NCBI GenBank assembly: GCA_964592125.1
Contig: CAZQBV010000074.1
Location: 1-14,536, forward strand
DNA length: 14,536 bases
Reading direction: 5' to 3'
From: UBA5399 sp964592125
GTDB taxonomy: Bacteria > Bacillota > Clostridia > Christensenellales > Christensenellaceae
Numbering within the stretch: the stretch's first letter is position 1; each line of letters opens with the position of its first letter. Shown in pieces: positions 1 through 7,730 of the stretch. Position numbers and translations under genes: made by a program. The notes beneath the pieces were generated by a model, which did not search any database, had not been told where the DNA came from, and saw nothing but the letters and a program-made list of their open reading frames with translations.

Positions 1-10
1 CGTATGGCAG

Positions 11-44
11 TGATAGAAATATCGCTTTTGCGATATTTCTATCA
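11..44. repeat. Perfect 15-bp inverted repeat with TTTT loop; candidate operator
   Basis: Arms TGATAGAAATATCGC (11-25) and GCGATATTTCTATCA (30-44) are exact reverse complements around a TTTT loop. Neither strand shows a T-tract after the stem, so it is a poor intrinsic terminator. It ends 13 bases before the -10 box at 58-63 and so covers the -35 zone of that promoter, where no good -35 hexamer is visible. A dimeric repressor or activator site is the natural reading. It could also be the end of an upstream transcription unit cut off by the window edge. Which protein would bind is unknown. Confidence 0.6.
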
Positions 45-54
45 GGGATCAGTA

Positions 55-63
55 TGATATAAT
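55..63 (+). promoter_or_regulatory. Extended -10 promoter for the membrane protein gene
   Basis: TGATATAAT at 55-63 is an exact extended -10 (TGN followed by TATAAT). The -35 position (about 36-41) has no good match and lies inside the inverted repeat at 11-44. Transcription would start near 70, giving a leader of about 20 nt with the ribosome binding site AGGTGA at 78-83. Confidence 0.6.
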
Positions 64-89
64 GGTGCTGTTGGATAGGTGAATTAGCT

Positions 90-2243
90 TTGGGCTATAT
101 GACATGGAAACGAATACAAGAGAGATTTTTGACTAGAAATAGTACTTTGGGGGATGGTATGGAGGAAGCGAAAACATCGGCAAAAATTCAAATGGCAATT
201 TTGCCGATATGCTGTATTGTGCTGGGTGCCTTGGGGTTGTTTTTGGCAAACACATTGGGTGGTGTGGAAATCAACCAAATGTTACTGTTTATGCTGGCAC
301 AGTTTGCATTTGTATTGGTGCCTGGAATGGCGTTGGCATTGTATATAAACCCGCCAAAAGAGCAGGCGGCCTTGTTTATTTTATCGTATTTGCTGGGCAT
401 TGCCATTGTGGTTGCAGAATATTTTTTGTTTTATGCCATAGGGCTAAAGGAACAGCTTTGGATTGGCATGGCAGTGGTATCTGTACTAAGTGTTTACTTG
501 ATCTATCGCAAAAAAAGTACAGTGAAAAAGTTGTATATTGGAAAAAACACACACCCTGCAGGCTTTGCTCTGTTGGCTGCCTTGCTTATGGTGGCGTTGC
601 TTACGGCGGTATCCAACTACAATATTCCGGGTGTGGGGCAGCGAACCTTTATTTATCAAGACCTTGCGTGGAATACGGGCAACGTGGCATCCATTGCACA
701 GGCATTTCCCGTGAAGGACATTCATATAGAAGGGTTTTCCTTTGGCTATCATTTTTTTGCCAGCGTTTTTCTGGCGGTGTTTCAGAATATATTGGGGCTT
801 AGCGCCTATGTGTTGAACATAAAATTTTTTGCAATTGTGCAGGTTTTTGTGCTCTCGGGTGGGCTGTACCTGTTGTTTTCGGGGTTGTTTAAAAACAAGT
901 GGCTGGCAGCGGGTGCGGCAATGGCAGCACTTCTTTGCAGCTCTTTGGTGATGGAACACTTTATGTGGTATGCCTATGCCACGCCTATGGGGCTGGGCTT
1001 TGCATTGGTAGCAACGCATTATTTTTTGCGCTATATGCGCGTGATGGATACGGCAAAGGTATGGAACCGGGATTTTATACTGTTCTTAATATTGCTGGCG
1101 ATGGCAGCGGGCATTAAATCCCTAATGGCGGCAGGGGTAATAGCGGGCGCGGGCATTGTTATCATTGCGCAGTTGTTCCGCAGGAAAAATGTGAAGCACT
1201 TGCTGGCAGCGGGTGTGCTAACGCTGGCTGTGTTTGTGGGGCTGTATGTTGTGATGGTGTATGGCACCCATGCATTCAATGGCTTGCAGCGCACGTTTGC
1301 CGCTACGATGTATGCGGAAACACCGCTTCAGCCTGCGTACTACACTGCATTGAGAGAGGCATTGCCTATGATGCCTGTGACTGCTGTAAAACTAATGGCG
1401 TATCCTTTGTTTATGCTGCTGAATTACCCAGTGGTGGCGATATCCTTGGTGCTGCTGCTTGTAGCCATGATACGCTCTCGAAAACACCGGGCAGATGGCT
1501 TGGATTGGCCCTATGGGAGTGGGATAGTAAAGCTGTTTTTGTTCAGTGCGGTGTTTATCAGTATGTTGGCAATGAGTGTGGTGTCTCAGCCGGGGGAATC
1601 ACAAGTGCTGTTTTTGGAGGGAAGCGTTCCATTGGCGGCTTTTACATTATTCTATTTGGCTGCGGAAGCCAGAAAGAGCAAAGACCTTTGGGGCAAAGCG
1701 GGGCGCATTGTACTATACGGTGTGGTGGCTATGGCATTGGTTTGGAACATAGGCATTACTGCGAAAACACTGTATACAAATAGCAAAGGCCAGCCCAGCT
1801 GGAACAACAGCCAAGAGCTGCTGGCCGGGCAGCCATACAACACCATTTCCCGTGAGGAATACGATGGCATGATGTGGCTGAAGCATAATACCCCCGAGGA
1901 TGCTGTGTTTGCATCCGACAGGCAATACTATGTGCCCAATCCGGTGCTTTCGGAAGCACGGTACTATTATTACACTGCGTTTTCGGAACGGCAGTGCTAC
2001 CTAGAAGGCTATAACTATGTGAGCACGCACGAGGCGAATTTCAAGCAGATTATTGAAGAACGCCTGGCATTGCTGGATGCGGTGTACCAAAATGATGCTG
2101 CAGCGGTGAATAAACTGGTACAGGATGGCGTACAATATTTGGTAATCAGTACGCTGTGGCATCCTGAATTTATACTGAATGAAACGTTTGGAAAAGTGGT
2201 GTTTGAAAACAGCGATATTACAATTTATAAATTACATGTATAG
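90..2243 (+). CDS. Polytopic membrane protein resembling GT-C glycosyltransferases
   Basis: A 717-residue protein with roughly a dozen hydrophobic helices from about residue 33 to 580, then a soluble C-terminal domain of about 130 residues. After about the sixth helix is a non-cytoplasmic loop with YQD (D191), then GYHFF (219-223). The C-terminal domain contains WLKHNTPEDAV (596-606) and a Tyr-rich stretch ending in an FSERQCYLEG-like motif. This order (acidic residue in an early external loop, many helices, 'WL..NTP.dAv' domain) is shared by uncharacterised GT-C-fold membrane proteins that use polyprenyl-phosphate sugars. I infer that class but cannot name a family or substrate. The TTG start at 90 is chosen for AGGTGA six bases upstream; ATG at 99 and ATG at 159 are in-frame alternatives. 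The gene is monocistronic here and converges on the radical SAM gene with a 26-nt gap and no visible terminator. Confidence 0.6.
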   Translation: MGYMTWKRIQERFLTRNSTLGDGMEEAKTSAKIQMAILPICCIVLGALGLFLANTLGGVEINQMLLFMLAQFAFVLVPGMALALYINPPKEQAALFILSYLLGIAIVVAEYFLFYAIGLKEQLWIGMAVVSVLSVYLIYRKKSTVKKLYIGKNTHPAGFALLAALLMVALLTAVSNYNIPGVGQRTFIYQDLAWNTGNVASIAQAFPVKDIHIEGFSFGYHFFASVFLAVFQNILGLSAYVLNIKFFAIVQVFVLSGGLYLLFSGLFKNKWLAAGAAMAALLCSSLVMEHFMWYAYATPMGLGFALVATHYFLRYMRVMDTAKVWNRDFILFLILLAMAAGIKSLMAAGVIAGAGIVIIAQLFRRKNVKHLLAAGVLTLAVFVGLYVVMVYGTHAFNGLQRTFAATMYAETPLQPAYYTALREALPMMPVTAVKLMAYPLFMLLNYPVVAISLVLLLVAMIRSRKHRADGLDWPYGSGIVKLFLFSAVFISMLAMSVVSQPGESQVLFLEGSVPLAAFTLFYLAAEARKSKDLWGKAGRIVLYGVVAMALVWNIGITAKTLYTNSKGQPSWNNSQELLAGQPYNTISREEYDGMMWLKHNTPEDAVFASDRQYYVPNPVLSEARYYYYTAFSERQCYLEGYNYVSTHEANFKQIIEERLALLDAVYQNDAAAVNKLVQDGVQYLVISTLWHPEFILNETFGKVVFENSDITIYKLHV

Positions 2244-2269
2244 ACGATAGGAAGACTGCGTATAGGCGG

Positions 2270-3157
2270 TTATGTGAAGAATGACAACTGCTTATCACCA
2301 TCGTAGCCCTTCTGATAGGCCGAGATGATAGCGTCCATTTGATAGAGCAACCCATATTCTTGGCAGGTGGTAGTAAAAACCTGCCATAGTTTTTTTGCGT
2401 TTTGGGCAGAGCATTGGTAGCGATCCCCAAAGGCACGCATATACTTCTGCTTTGTGCCCGGGAAATGCATGTCTAGCTGCTGATAATACCAATCTCGTTG
2501 TTGGTCGCGCAAGGTAACCCCCAGCCCGGCATACACAAATTTAGCGCCGTGCTTTGCTGCCTGCTGTACCACATTGTAGATATTTTCCTCGCTATCCTCC
2601 AAAAAGGGCAAAACGGGCATTAGCAATACCCCCGCAAAAATATTGTGCATAGCCAACTGCCGGATGGCATCCAAACGTTGTGCAGGTGTGGGGGCATGGG
2701 GTTCTACCAGTTTTGCAAGCGCTTCGTCCGTTGTGGTTATGGTTATTTTTGCAATGGCGGGCATCTTTGCCGAGATTGCTGTTAGTATGTCAATATCGCG
2801 GCAAATGAGGTTGCTTTTGGTGGCGAGGGCAATGCCAAATCCATATTTTTGCACAAGCTGTAGTGCGGCGCGTGTAAGGCGATACTTCTTTTCCTGTGGG
2901 TTGTAGGGATCACTCATAGAGCCGGTGCCAACAACGCCCTTGCTGCGTTTGCTGCTTAGGTTTTTATCAATAAGTGCAATGGCATCTTGCTTTGCGGCCA
3001 CGGTATCAAACTGTTCCACGCGATAGCACTGGCTGCGGCTGTCGCAGTAAATGCAGCCGTGGCTGCACCCCCGGTATATATTCATGTTGTAATCTGTGCC
3101 AAACCATCCCTTGTGCTTGTTTTTGGTTACAATTGTTTTGGCGGGTAAAAATTCCAT
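2270..3157 (-). CDS. SPL-type radical SAM protein
   Basis: A 295-residue radical SAM enzyme. The cluster motif CX3CX2C is C31, C35, C38 in RGCSHGCIYCDSR, which with the preceding NIYRGC context is typical of the COG1533 family related to spore photoproduct lyase. TGSMSDPYNPQE and ITITTTDEALAKLVEPHAP further match that family, and LLMPVLPFLEDSEENI is the usual barrel-end segment. It is shorter than true SplB (about 340 residues), and I cannot see evidence that it repairs spore photoproduct, so no symbol is given. Its substrate is unknown. The ATG is preceded by GGAGA nine bases upstream. A TACAAT or TATAGT box near 3190-3200 on this strand could be its -10, but no convincing -35 is present. 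It is transcribed away from the DUF815 gene. Confidence 0.85.
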   Translation of the reverse strand: MEFLPAKTIVTKNKHKGWFGTDYNMNIYRGCSHGCIYCDSRSQCYRVEQFDTVAAKQDAIALIDKNLSSKRSKGVVGTGSMSDPYNPQEKKYRLTRAALQLVQKYGFGIALATKSNLICRDIDILTAISAKMPAIAKITITTTDEALAKLVEPHAPTPAQRLDAIRQLAMHNIFAGVLLMPVLPFLEDSEENIYNVVQQAAKHGAKFVYAGLGVTLRDQQRDWYYQQLDMHFPGTKQKYMRAFGDRYQCSAQNAKKLWQVFTTTCQEYGLLYQMDAIISAYQKGYDGDKQLSFFT

Positions 3158-3232
3158 GCTGCCATATCTCCACTTGAAGGATTTACTCTATTGTACTATA
3201 CTATGTCTTAAAAATCTTAGAGAACTATAATT

Positions 3233-3261
3233 TTGATTTTTTGCAAATGAAGCAGTATAAT
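3233..3261 (+). promoter_or_regulatory. Sigma-A-type promoter for the DUF815 gene
   Basis: TTGATT (3233-3238) and TATAAT (3256-3261) are separated by exactly 17 bases in an AT-rich stretch. The start point would be near 3268, leaving a leader of about 56 nt before the ATG at 3324. Confidence 0.7.
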
Positions 3262-3323
3262 TAATATCAAATAATATCTATAAAGAATTAAAAAATAAAA
3301 TTTCACTGAGTAGAGGGTAGGTT

Positions 3324-4517
3324 ATGACGGATATAAAATTTGTGCATACCAAGTTGCATTCGCTGGTTATTTTTCGCAGCATACTGCAAGATCCGGTATT
3401 TTCAAAATTTGATGAGTTGCTGGCAGTGGCAGGAAAGCGGGATGCTTCCATCGGTGTTGATTTTTATGCCTCTTTTGTGTCCAGTTTGTTTATGCACAAT
3501 ATGGATTTTTCCCATTATGTTCTGGATTATCTGAAAAATGATGAAAACCTGTATCTAAAACGGGTGATAGCGAAAAAGGAGATTAGCATTTATTTGCAGG
3601 CCTGCCTTGCTCACGAACTAGCCTTATTGCAGGATGTTTCCCAAATTACAGGAGAACAGATAAAACAATATATTCCTTATGAGGGATTTATGCCGGAATG
3701 GCATGTAACAAAGCTGGACTTTGAGAGTATTTATGCGCAGCATTTGGATCAAATAGATCAGAATGGATATGGGGTGTATTCCAAATACAATATGTTTTTA
3801 TTTGATGAGGGCAAGCTGTGCCCGGTGGTAAACCCAGATAATACCAAACTAGAAAATTTGACTGGTTATGAATACGAACGCAGCAAGGTGCTGAATAACA
3901 CGCGGGCATTGTTGGCGGGGAAGTCTGCGGCAAATGTGCTACTTTATGGAGATAGTGGTACGGGAAAATCCTCTACAGTGAAGGCGGTTTTAAACGAGTT
4001 TCACGAGCAGGGACTACGGCTGGTGGAAGTGCGGCAAAAGCAATTGCATGAAATTCCTGCTTTGATAGAAAAACTGGCAGACAATCCGCTGAAATTCATA
4101 CTGTTTATTGATGATATATCCTTTGCGCTAGAGGACGAAGACTTTACCGCGCTGAAGGCAACACTGGAAGGTTCTGCATTGATGCGCACAGACAATATAG
4201 CCATTTATGCCACCAGCAACCGAAGACATTTGGTACACGAAACTTTTTCCGATCGGCAAGGAGACGAAATTCATATCAATGAAACCATACAGCACACAGT
4301 ATCGTTAAGTGATCGATTTGGCCTTACAGTGCCGTTTTTAGAGCCGGGCAAGCAGAAGTATTTGGACATTGTGGAGCACATTGCTGCCCGCTATGCATTG
4401 GAATTAAGCAAAGAGGAACTGCACAAGCGTGCAGAGGAATTTGCCCTTTCCAAGGGTGGCAGATCGCCAAGGGTGGCGCGTCAGTTTGTGCAGCAGGTGG
4501 TGGCAGGGGTATTATAG
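3324..4517 (+). CDS. DUF815-family AAA+ ATPase
   Basis: A 397-residue P-loop ATPase. Residues 1 to about 180 form a helical N-terminal region without a recognised domain. Walker A is GDSGTGKSS (209-217) and Walker B is FILFIDDIS with D263 and D264. ATSNRRHLV resembles a sensor-1 segment, with the Asn in place. The C-terminal GGRSPRVARQF is characteristic of DUF815 proteins and probably carries the sensor-2 arginine. The partner and process of this family are not known to me. The start is supported by AGAGGG (3312-3317) six bases before the ATG and by a good promoter upstream. It converges with the TfoX-like gene so tightly that the two stop codons adjoin inside the six bases TTATAG (4512-4517). 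Confidence 0.88.
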   Translation: MTDIKFVHTKLHSLVIFRSILQDPVFSKFDELLAVAGKRDASIGVDFYASFVSSLFMHNMDFSHYVLDYLKNDENLYLKRVIAKKEISIYLQACLAHELALLQDVSQITGEQIKQYIPYEGFMPEWHVTKLDFESIYAQHLDQIDQNGYGVYSKYNMFLFDEGKLCPVVNPDNTKLENLTGYEYERSKVLNNTRALLAGKSAANVLLYGDSGTGKSSTVKAVLNEFHEQGLRLVEVRQKQLHEIPALIEKLADNPLKFILFIDDISFALEDEDFTALKATLEGSALMRTDNIAIYATSNRRHLVHETFSDRQGDEIHINETIQHTVSLSDRFGLTVPFLEPGKQKYLDIVEHIAARYALELSKEELHKRAEEFALSKGGRSPRVARQFVQQVVAGVL

Positions 4518-4778
4518 TTTTGGTGCTTTGTGCGCAAGGTAAAACTGCTTCAGCTCTTCCTTGGTTTCGTTTGGCAGATGGTGCCAGCGCACGGAACAAA
4601 TGGCACCTTCCAAAGCGCACAGCCGACTGTAGCATGCAGAGGGGTCGAAAGCCTGTATGCGAAGCCAGGCGTTTGTGCTGCCAATCTCTTTCAGTTGATT
4701 GGCGCTGTGTATGTCGGCCTGTACAAGCTGTTGCTCCAGAACTTTGCCAATGTTAGGTAGCGCAGAAAGTTCACCCAT
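4512..4778 (-). CDS. TfoX C-terminal-domain protein (small, stand-alone)
   Basis: An 88-residue protein made only of the TfoX/Sxy C-terminal domain: L..LPNIGKVLEQQL at residues 4-18 is a helix-hairpin-helix-like segment, followed by IHSANQLKEIGSTNAW and LCALEGAICSVRWHHLP, as in that family. Full TfoX has a second, N-terminal domain that is absent here. In Proteobacteria TfoX/Sxy promotes competence with CRP. Stand-alone copies in Clostridia have no established role. It is the last gene of the mnmA operon: its ATG lies inside the end of the rlmA-like gene (8-nt overlap), with AAGGAG seven bases upstream. Its 3' end overlaps the convergent DUF815 gene. Confidence 0.8.
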   Translation of the reverse strand: MGELSALPNIGKVLEQQLVQADIHSANQLKEIGSTNAWLRIQAFDPSACYSRLCALEGAICSVRWHHLPNETKEELKQFYLAHKAPKL

Positions 4779-5640
4779 GCTGGTTCTCCTTTGTTTTTCC
4801 CAATAGAAACTCCATATGTATGGTTATTTTGTCAATTGTAGTGGTATGCAGCCTGCCTAAATCTATAGAGCGCGTTAGCGGTGTCATGTGAAGCAGACTG
4901 TTTAAGGCATCCGGCGTTATGGTTTGCTGATACAGTATGGGTATGCGCTCCACTAGGTTGAAGTTTTCAGTAAAATGCGCTATGGTTTTGGCATTGGTGT
5001 AATCCGCCTGCTTCAACTGCGCGGAAGCGGCGGCGCGAATCTCCTGCAAGTATTGAGCACCGGGAACCACTTTTAGCAACAAACCGCTCGGTTTCAATAC
5101 CCTATTAAACTCTGAGTAGTTGGCAGGGGATAGAATATTCAGTACACAATCCAAACTATCTGATTTTAGTGGAAGGTGCGCGATGTCTGCCGCCATCCAA
5201 AGCACTTTGTTTTTTGTTTCCGCCATTTTTATGGCATCTTTGGATACATCGGCGGCAAACACAACTGTCTTGCGATTTTTTGCAAGCGCTTGACTGACTG
5301 CTGTTGCGTAGTACCCCTCGCCACAACCCGCATCCAATATGCTTGCAGGCTGACCGGGTGAGAAATGCGCCCCTATCAACTGTGTTATGTTGGATAGAAC
5401 AGGACTGTAAAGCCCACTATGATAGGCTTTTTTGCGATGTTCAAAAAGCTGGGGGCTGTAATCCGCCTTTTGGCGGGCGGGCACAAAATTTACATAGCCT
5501 TTGGCAGAAAGGTCGAAACAATGTCGGTTTTGGCACTGGAAAGCGCCTGTTTTTTCCAATGTGAAGCTGCTGCCACAAAGCGGACATTGCATCTGTGCGA
5601 CGGACGCCGCAAACTTTTCGTAGGCTCTGTCAATTTTCAA
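4771..5640 (-). CDS. rlmA: RlmA-type 23S rRNA (guanine-N1) methyltransferase
   Basis: A 289-residue SAM-dependent methyltransferase. The N-terminal zinc ribbon has C19, C22, C36 and H40, followed by the family signature HCFDLSAKGYVNFV (40-53). The SAM-binding motif I is ILDAGCGEGYYATAV around D103, and the motif IV position reads NILSPANYSEFNRVLKPSG. Known RlmA(I) and RlmA(II)/TlrB methylate N1 of G745 or G748 in helix 35 of 23S rRNA, and TlrB gives tylosin resistance. Which base this one targets cannot be read from sequence. The start is TTG at 5640, chosen because GAGGA lies nine bases upstream, no ATG precedes it, and a stop lies just above. It follows the Fpg-like gene by 12 nt and overlaps the TfoX-like gene by 8 nt. 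Confidence 0.85.
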   Translation of the reverse strand: MKIDRAYEKFAASVAQMQCPLCGSSFTLEKTGAFQCQNRHCFDLSAKGYVNFVPARQKADYSPQLFEHRKKAYHSGLYSPVLSNITQLIGAHFSPGQPASILDAGCGEGYYATAVSQALAKNRKTVVFAADVSKDAIKMAETKNKVLWMAADIAHLPLKSDSLDCVLNILSPANYSEFNRVLKPSGLLLKVVPGAQYLQEIRAAASAQLKQADYTNAKTIAHFTENFNLVERIPILYQQTITPDALNSLLHMTPLTRSIDLGRLHTTTIDKITIHMEFLLGKTKENQHG

Positions 5641-5652
5641 ATTGCAATATCC

Positions 5653-6489
5653 TCATTGTTTTTTTATGGGCTGACAAGCAGGGCACACATACACATTGCC
5701 ACCCATATAGGTTTCTTTTTTAACGCCACCGCCACAAGCGGGGCATGTCATCTCTCGGTTGTTTTTGCTCATAACGGTTTTGTAACCACCCGGGTTGCCG
5801 AACAAATCCTTTTCCGTATCCCTGCCGCCCTGCTCTGCCATCAGCCGTAAGGTGCCTTTTACTGCAAGATACATATGGTGCAAGTCTTCGTTTGAAAGCG
5901 CAGCCATTTTGCTTTTGGGGTGAACACCGGCATTCCACAAAATATCTTGAAGTGTGCCGTTGCCCAAGCCGGGAATGCGTTGCTCTGTGGCAAGAAAGGC
6001 TTTTGCGGAGAGCTTTTTCAAATCGTTCGCTTCCAGAATGGTCTGAAAATAGGCCTCGTTAAAAGAATCTGAAAGTGGACTGGGCTTGCTTTTTGCCACA
6101 AGATAGTAGGGATTGTCCAAAGCACCCTCTTCAAAGGCGCTGATTCCGCCATACATTTGCACCCTGCCAATGAATGTGGAGCCATTGCCCAGCTGCACCA
6201 ACAACTGGTGCTTGGAGGGCAGCTTTGCATTCGGCGGGAAAAGCTGTAGGTTTACGCCATCGTGCAAATCCAGCCGCATTTCCTGTATTTCCATCTCCAC
6301 ATGCCCGCCGAAATAGTTCGTATCGCCAATCTTTTTTTTGGATAAAAGAGCATCATATGCTTCCGCATCGCCATAAAACCAGCATAATTTATGAGGGCTG
6401 TGCCCCGCGACCACTTTTTGGATGTGCTGCCCCTTGGTTTGCTCTGTAAGCTGCTTTGCCAGTGTGTAGGCTTCGGGCAATTCTATCAT
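5653..6489 (-). CDS. Fpg/Nei-family protein lacking the N-terminal catalytic proline
   Basis: A 278-residue member of the formamidopyrimidine-DNA glycosylase/endonuclease VIII family. Family features are the ELPEA start, KAFLATEQRIPGLGNG (the H2TH region with GLGN) and a C-terminal zinc finger C249, C252, C269, C272. The N-terminus reads MIELPEA, whereas classical Fpg/Nei enzymes begin MP-E with Pro as the Schiff-base nucleophile; here Ile takes that place while the following Glu is kept. The loop before the last CPAC reads GGNVYV and seems to lack the usual DNA-binding Arg. Glycosylase/lyase activity is therefore uncertain. The start at 6489 is firm: AGGAGG lies seven bases upstream and the ATG overlaps the mnmA stop as ATGA. 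A longer in-frame reading to 6525 would lie inside mnmA. Related 'endonuclease VIII' proteins without Pro are, to my recollection, common in Clostridia. Confidence 0.85.
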   Translation of the reverse strand: MIELPEAYTLAKQLTEQTKGQHIQKVVAGHSPHKLCWFYGDAEAYDALLSKKKIGDTNYFGGHVEMEIQEMRLDLHDGVNLQLFPPNAKLPSKHQLLVQLGNGSTFIGRVQMYGGISAFEEGALDNPYYLVAKSKPSPLSDSFNEAYFQTILEANDLKKLSAKAFLATEQRIPGLGNGTLQDILWNAGVHPKSKMAALSNEDLHHMYLAVKGTLRLMAEQGGRDTEKDLFGNPGGYKTVMSKNNREMTCPACGGGVKKETYMGGNVYVCPACQPIKKQ

Positions 6490-7589
6490 AGCAGAACCTC
6501 CTCTATTTCCCCACCCCCAAGGCAAATATCCTCGCTATACAGAACGCAATATTGGCCGGGGGTTACTGCGCGCTGTTTCTCTTCAAATTCCACAAGATAG
6601 CTGCCATCCGGCTGCTTTTGCAACAGCGCTTTTTGATCTGGCTGCCTGTAGCGCACCTTGATATTGCATTCCAATTGCGTAAAATCGGCATGTGAAATAA
6701 AGTTTACCTGACGCATGGTAAGTGCGCGAGAAAAGAGCAATTCACTTTCCGCGCCCTGACTCACATATAATATATTCTGTTCTAAATCCTTTTTCACCAC
6801 AAACCAACGCTCGCCTGTGCCTTCCTTTTTCCCGCCAATATTTAGGCCGCGGCGCTGCCCCAGAGTGTAGTACATGAGACCATCGTGCCTGCCGATTTTT
6901 GTGCCATCCAGTGTTTTGATATCGCCGGGATTTGCGGGAATGTAGGTTTGCAAGAAATTTTTGAACCGACGTTCACCAATGAAGCAAATACCAGTTGAAT
7001 CCTTTTTATGTGCCACAGAAAAGCCTTGTTTATCGGCAATTTCGCGTACTTCGTTCTTCTGCATTTCCCCAATGGGGAACAGCGCATCCTTTATTTGCTG
7101 TTGTGAAAGCATGCACAGGAAGTAGCTTTGGTCTTTTCCCGCATCCAGCCCTTTTTTCAAGTAACCAATGCCATCCTGTGTTTCGTTACGCACATAGTGA
7201 CCAGTGGCGATTTTATGGGCACCTGCACTTTTTGCAAAATCCAAAAATGCGGCAAATTTAATTTCACTGTTGCAAAGGACATCTGGGTTGGGGGTGCGTC
7301 CAGCTTTGTATTCTTTCAAAAAATAAGAAAAAACCCTATCCCAATATTCTTGTTCGAAGTTTACTGTATAATAGGCGATACCCAGTTTGTCGCACACCAG
7401 CCGAACATCTTCAAAGTCTTCCTCGGCCGGGCAGGGGGTATCGGGGTCGCTGTCGTCCCAATTTTTCATAAAAACACCCGATACATCGTAGCCTTGCTGT
7501 TTTAACAGATAGGCCGCTACGGCGGAATCCACTCCGCCGGACATGCCCACAATTACTTTTGTATTTTGATTTGCGTTGTTTTCTATCAT
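6486..7589 (-). CDS. mnmA: tRNA-specific 2-thiouridylase MnmA
   Basis: A 367-residue enzyme that thiolates U34 of tRNA-Lys, -Glu and -Gln using ATP and a cysteine-desulfurase-derived persulfide. The PP-loop is SGGVDS (17-22). The two catalytic cysteines are C106 in NPDVLCN and C202 in STGICFIGER. The central GKDQSYFL (151-158) and MYYTLGQRRGLNIGG motifs are those of MnmA, and the C-terminal beta-barrel with PGQYCVLY is complete. Length is normal. It is the first gene of the operon that continues into the Fpg-like, RlmA-like and TfoX-like genes. The ATG has AAGG a few bases upstream. No convincing promoter was found in the 141-nt gap shared with the divergent metallo-beta-lactamase gene. Confidence 0.96.
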   Translation of the reverse strand: MIENNANQNTKVIVGMSGGVDSAVAAYLLKQQGYDVSGVFMKNWDDSDPDTPCPAEEDFEDVRLVCDKLGIAYYTVNFEQEYWDRVFSYFLKEYKAGRTPNPDVLCNSEIKFAAFLDFAKSAGAHKIATGHYVRNETQDGIGYLKKGLDAGKDQSYFLCMLSQQQIKDALFPIGEMQKNEVREIADKQGFSVAHKKDSTGICFIGERRFKNFLQTYIPANPGDIKTLDGTKIGRHDGLMYYTLGQRRGLNIGGKKEGTGERWFVVKKDLEQNILYVSQGAESELLFSRALTMRQVNFISHADFTQLECNIKVRYRQPDQKALLQKQPDGSYLVEFEEKQRAVTPGQYCVLYSEDICLGGGEIEEVLL

Positions 7590-7730
7590 AATACCTTCAT
7601 TATCTAATAAAAAGCAGGGGAGCGCAAGAAAAAACCAACTTTATTATTAAATAGCAGGGGCAATGTTCTGCCCACTGAGGGGGTTGCTGATTGTGAACAG
7701 ACTGTTGTATACTATGAGAACGAGGGGTAT

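Noticed and set aside
486..1019. Long antisense reading frames over the membrane protein gene and over hydG, nagB and mnmA
   Set aside because: They lack ribosome binding sites and family motifs, are rich in Cys, His and Arg as shadow frames are, and lie opposite well-supported genes.
3158..3323. Possible RNA gene or riboswitch in the AT-rich gap before the DUF815 gene
   Set aside because: No stable stem or terminator was seen; the gap is explained by the promoter at 3233-3261 and the divergent radical SAM upstream region.
6490..6525. Longer start of the Fpg-like gene inside mnmA
   Set aside because: The added residues (MPWGWGNRGGSA) match no family N-terminus, while the ATG at 6489 has AGGAGG seven bases upstream and the ATGA overlap.
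7655..7677. Hairpin CAGGGGCA...TGCCCACTG between mnmA and the metallo-beta-lactamase gene
   Set aside because: The stem has a bulge and no adjoining T-tract in either direction. It lies between divergent genes where a terminator is not expected; an operator is possible but unsupported.
7684..7713. TTGCTG-18-TATACT as a promoter of the metallo-beta-lactamase gene
   Set aside because: The start point would fall about two bases before the ribosome binding site, leaving an implausibly short leader.
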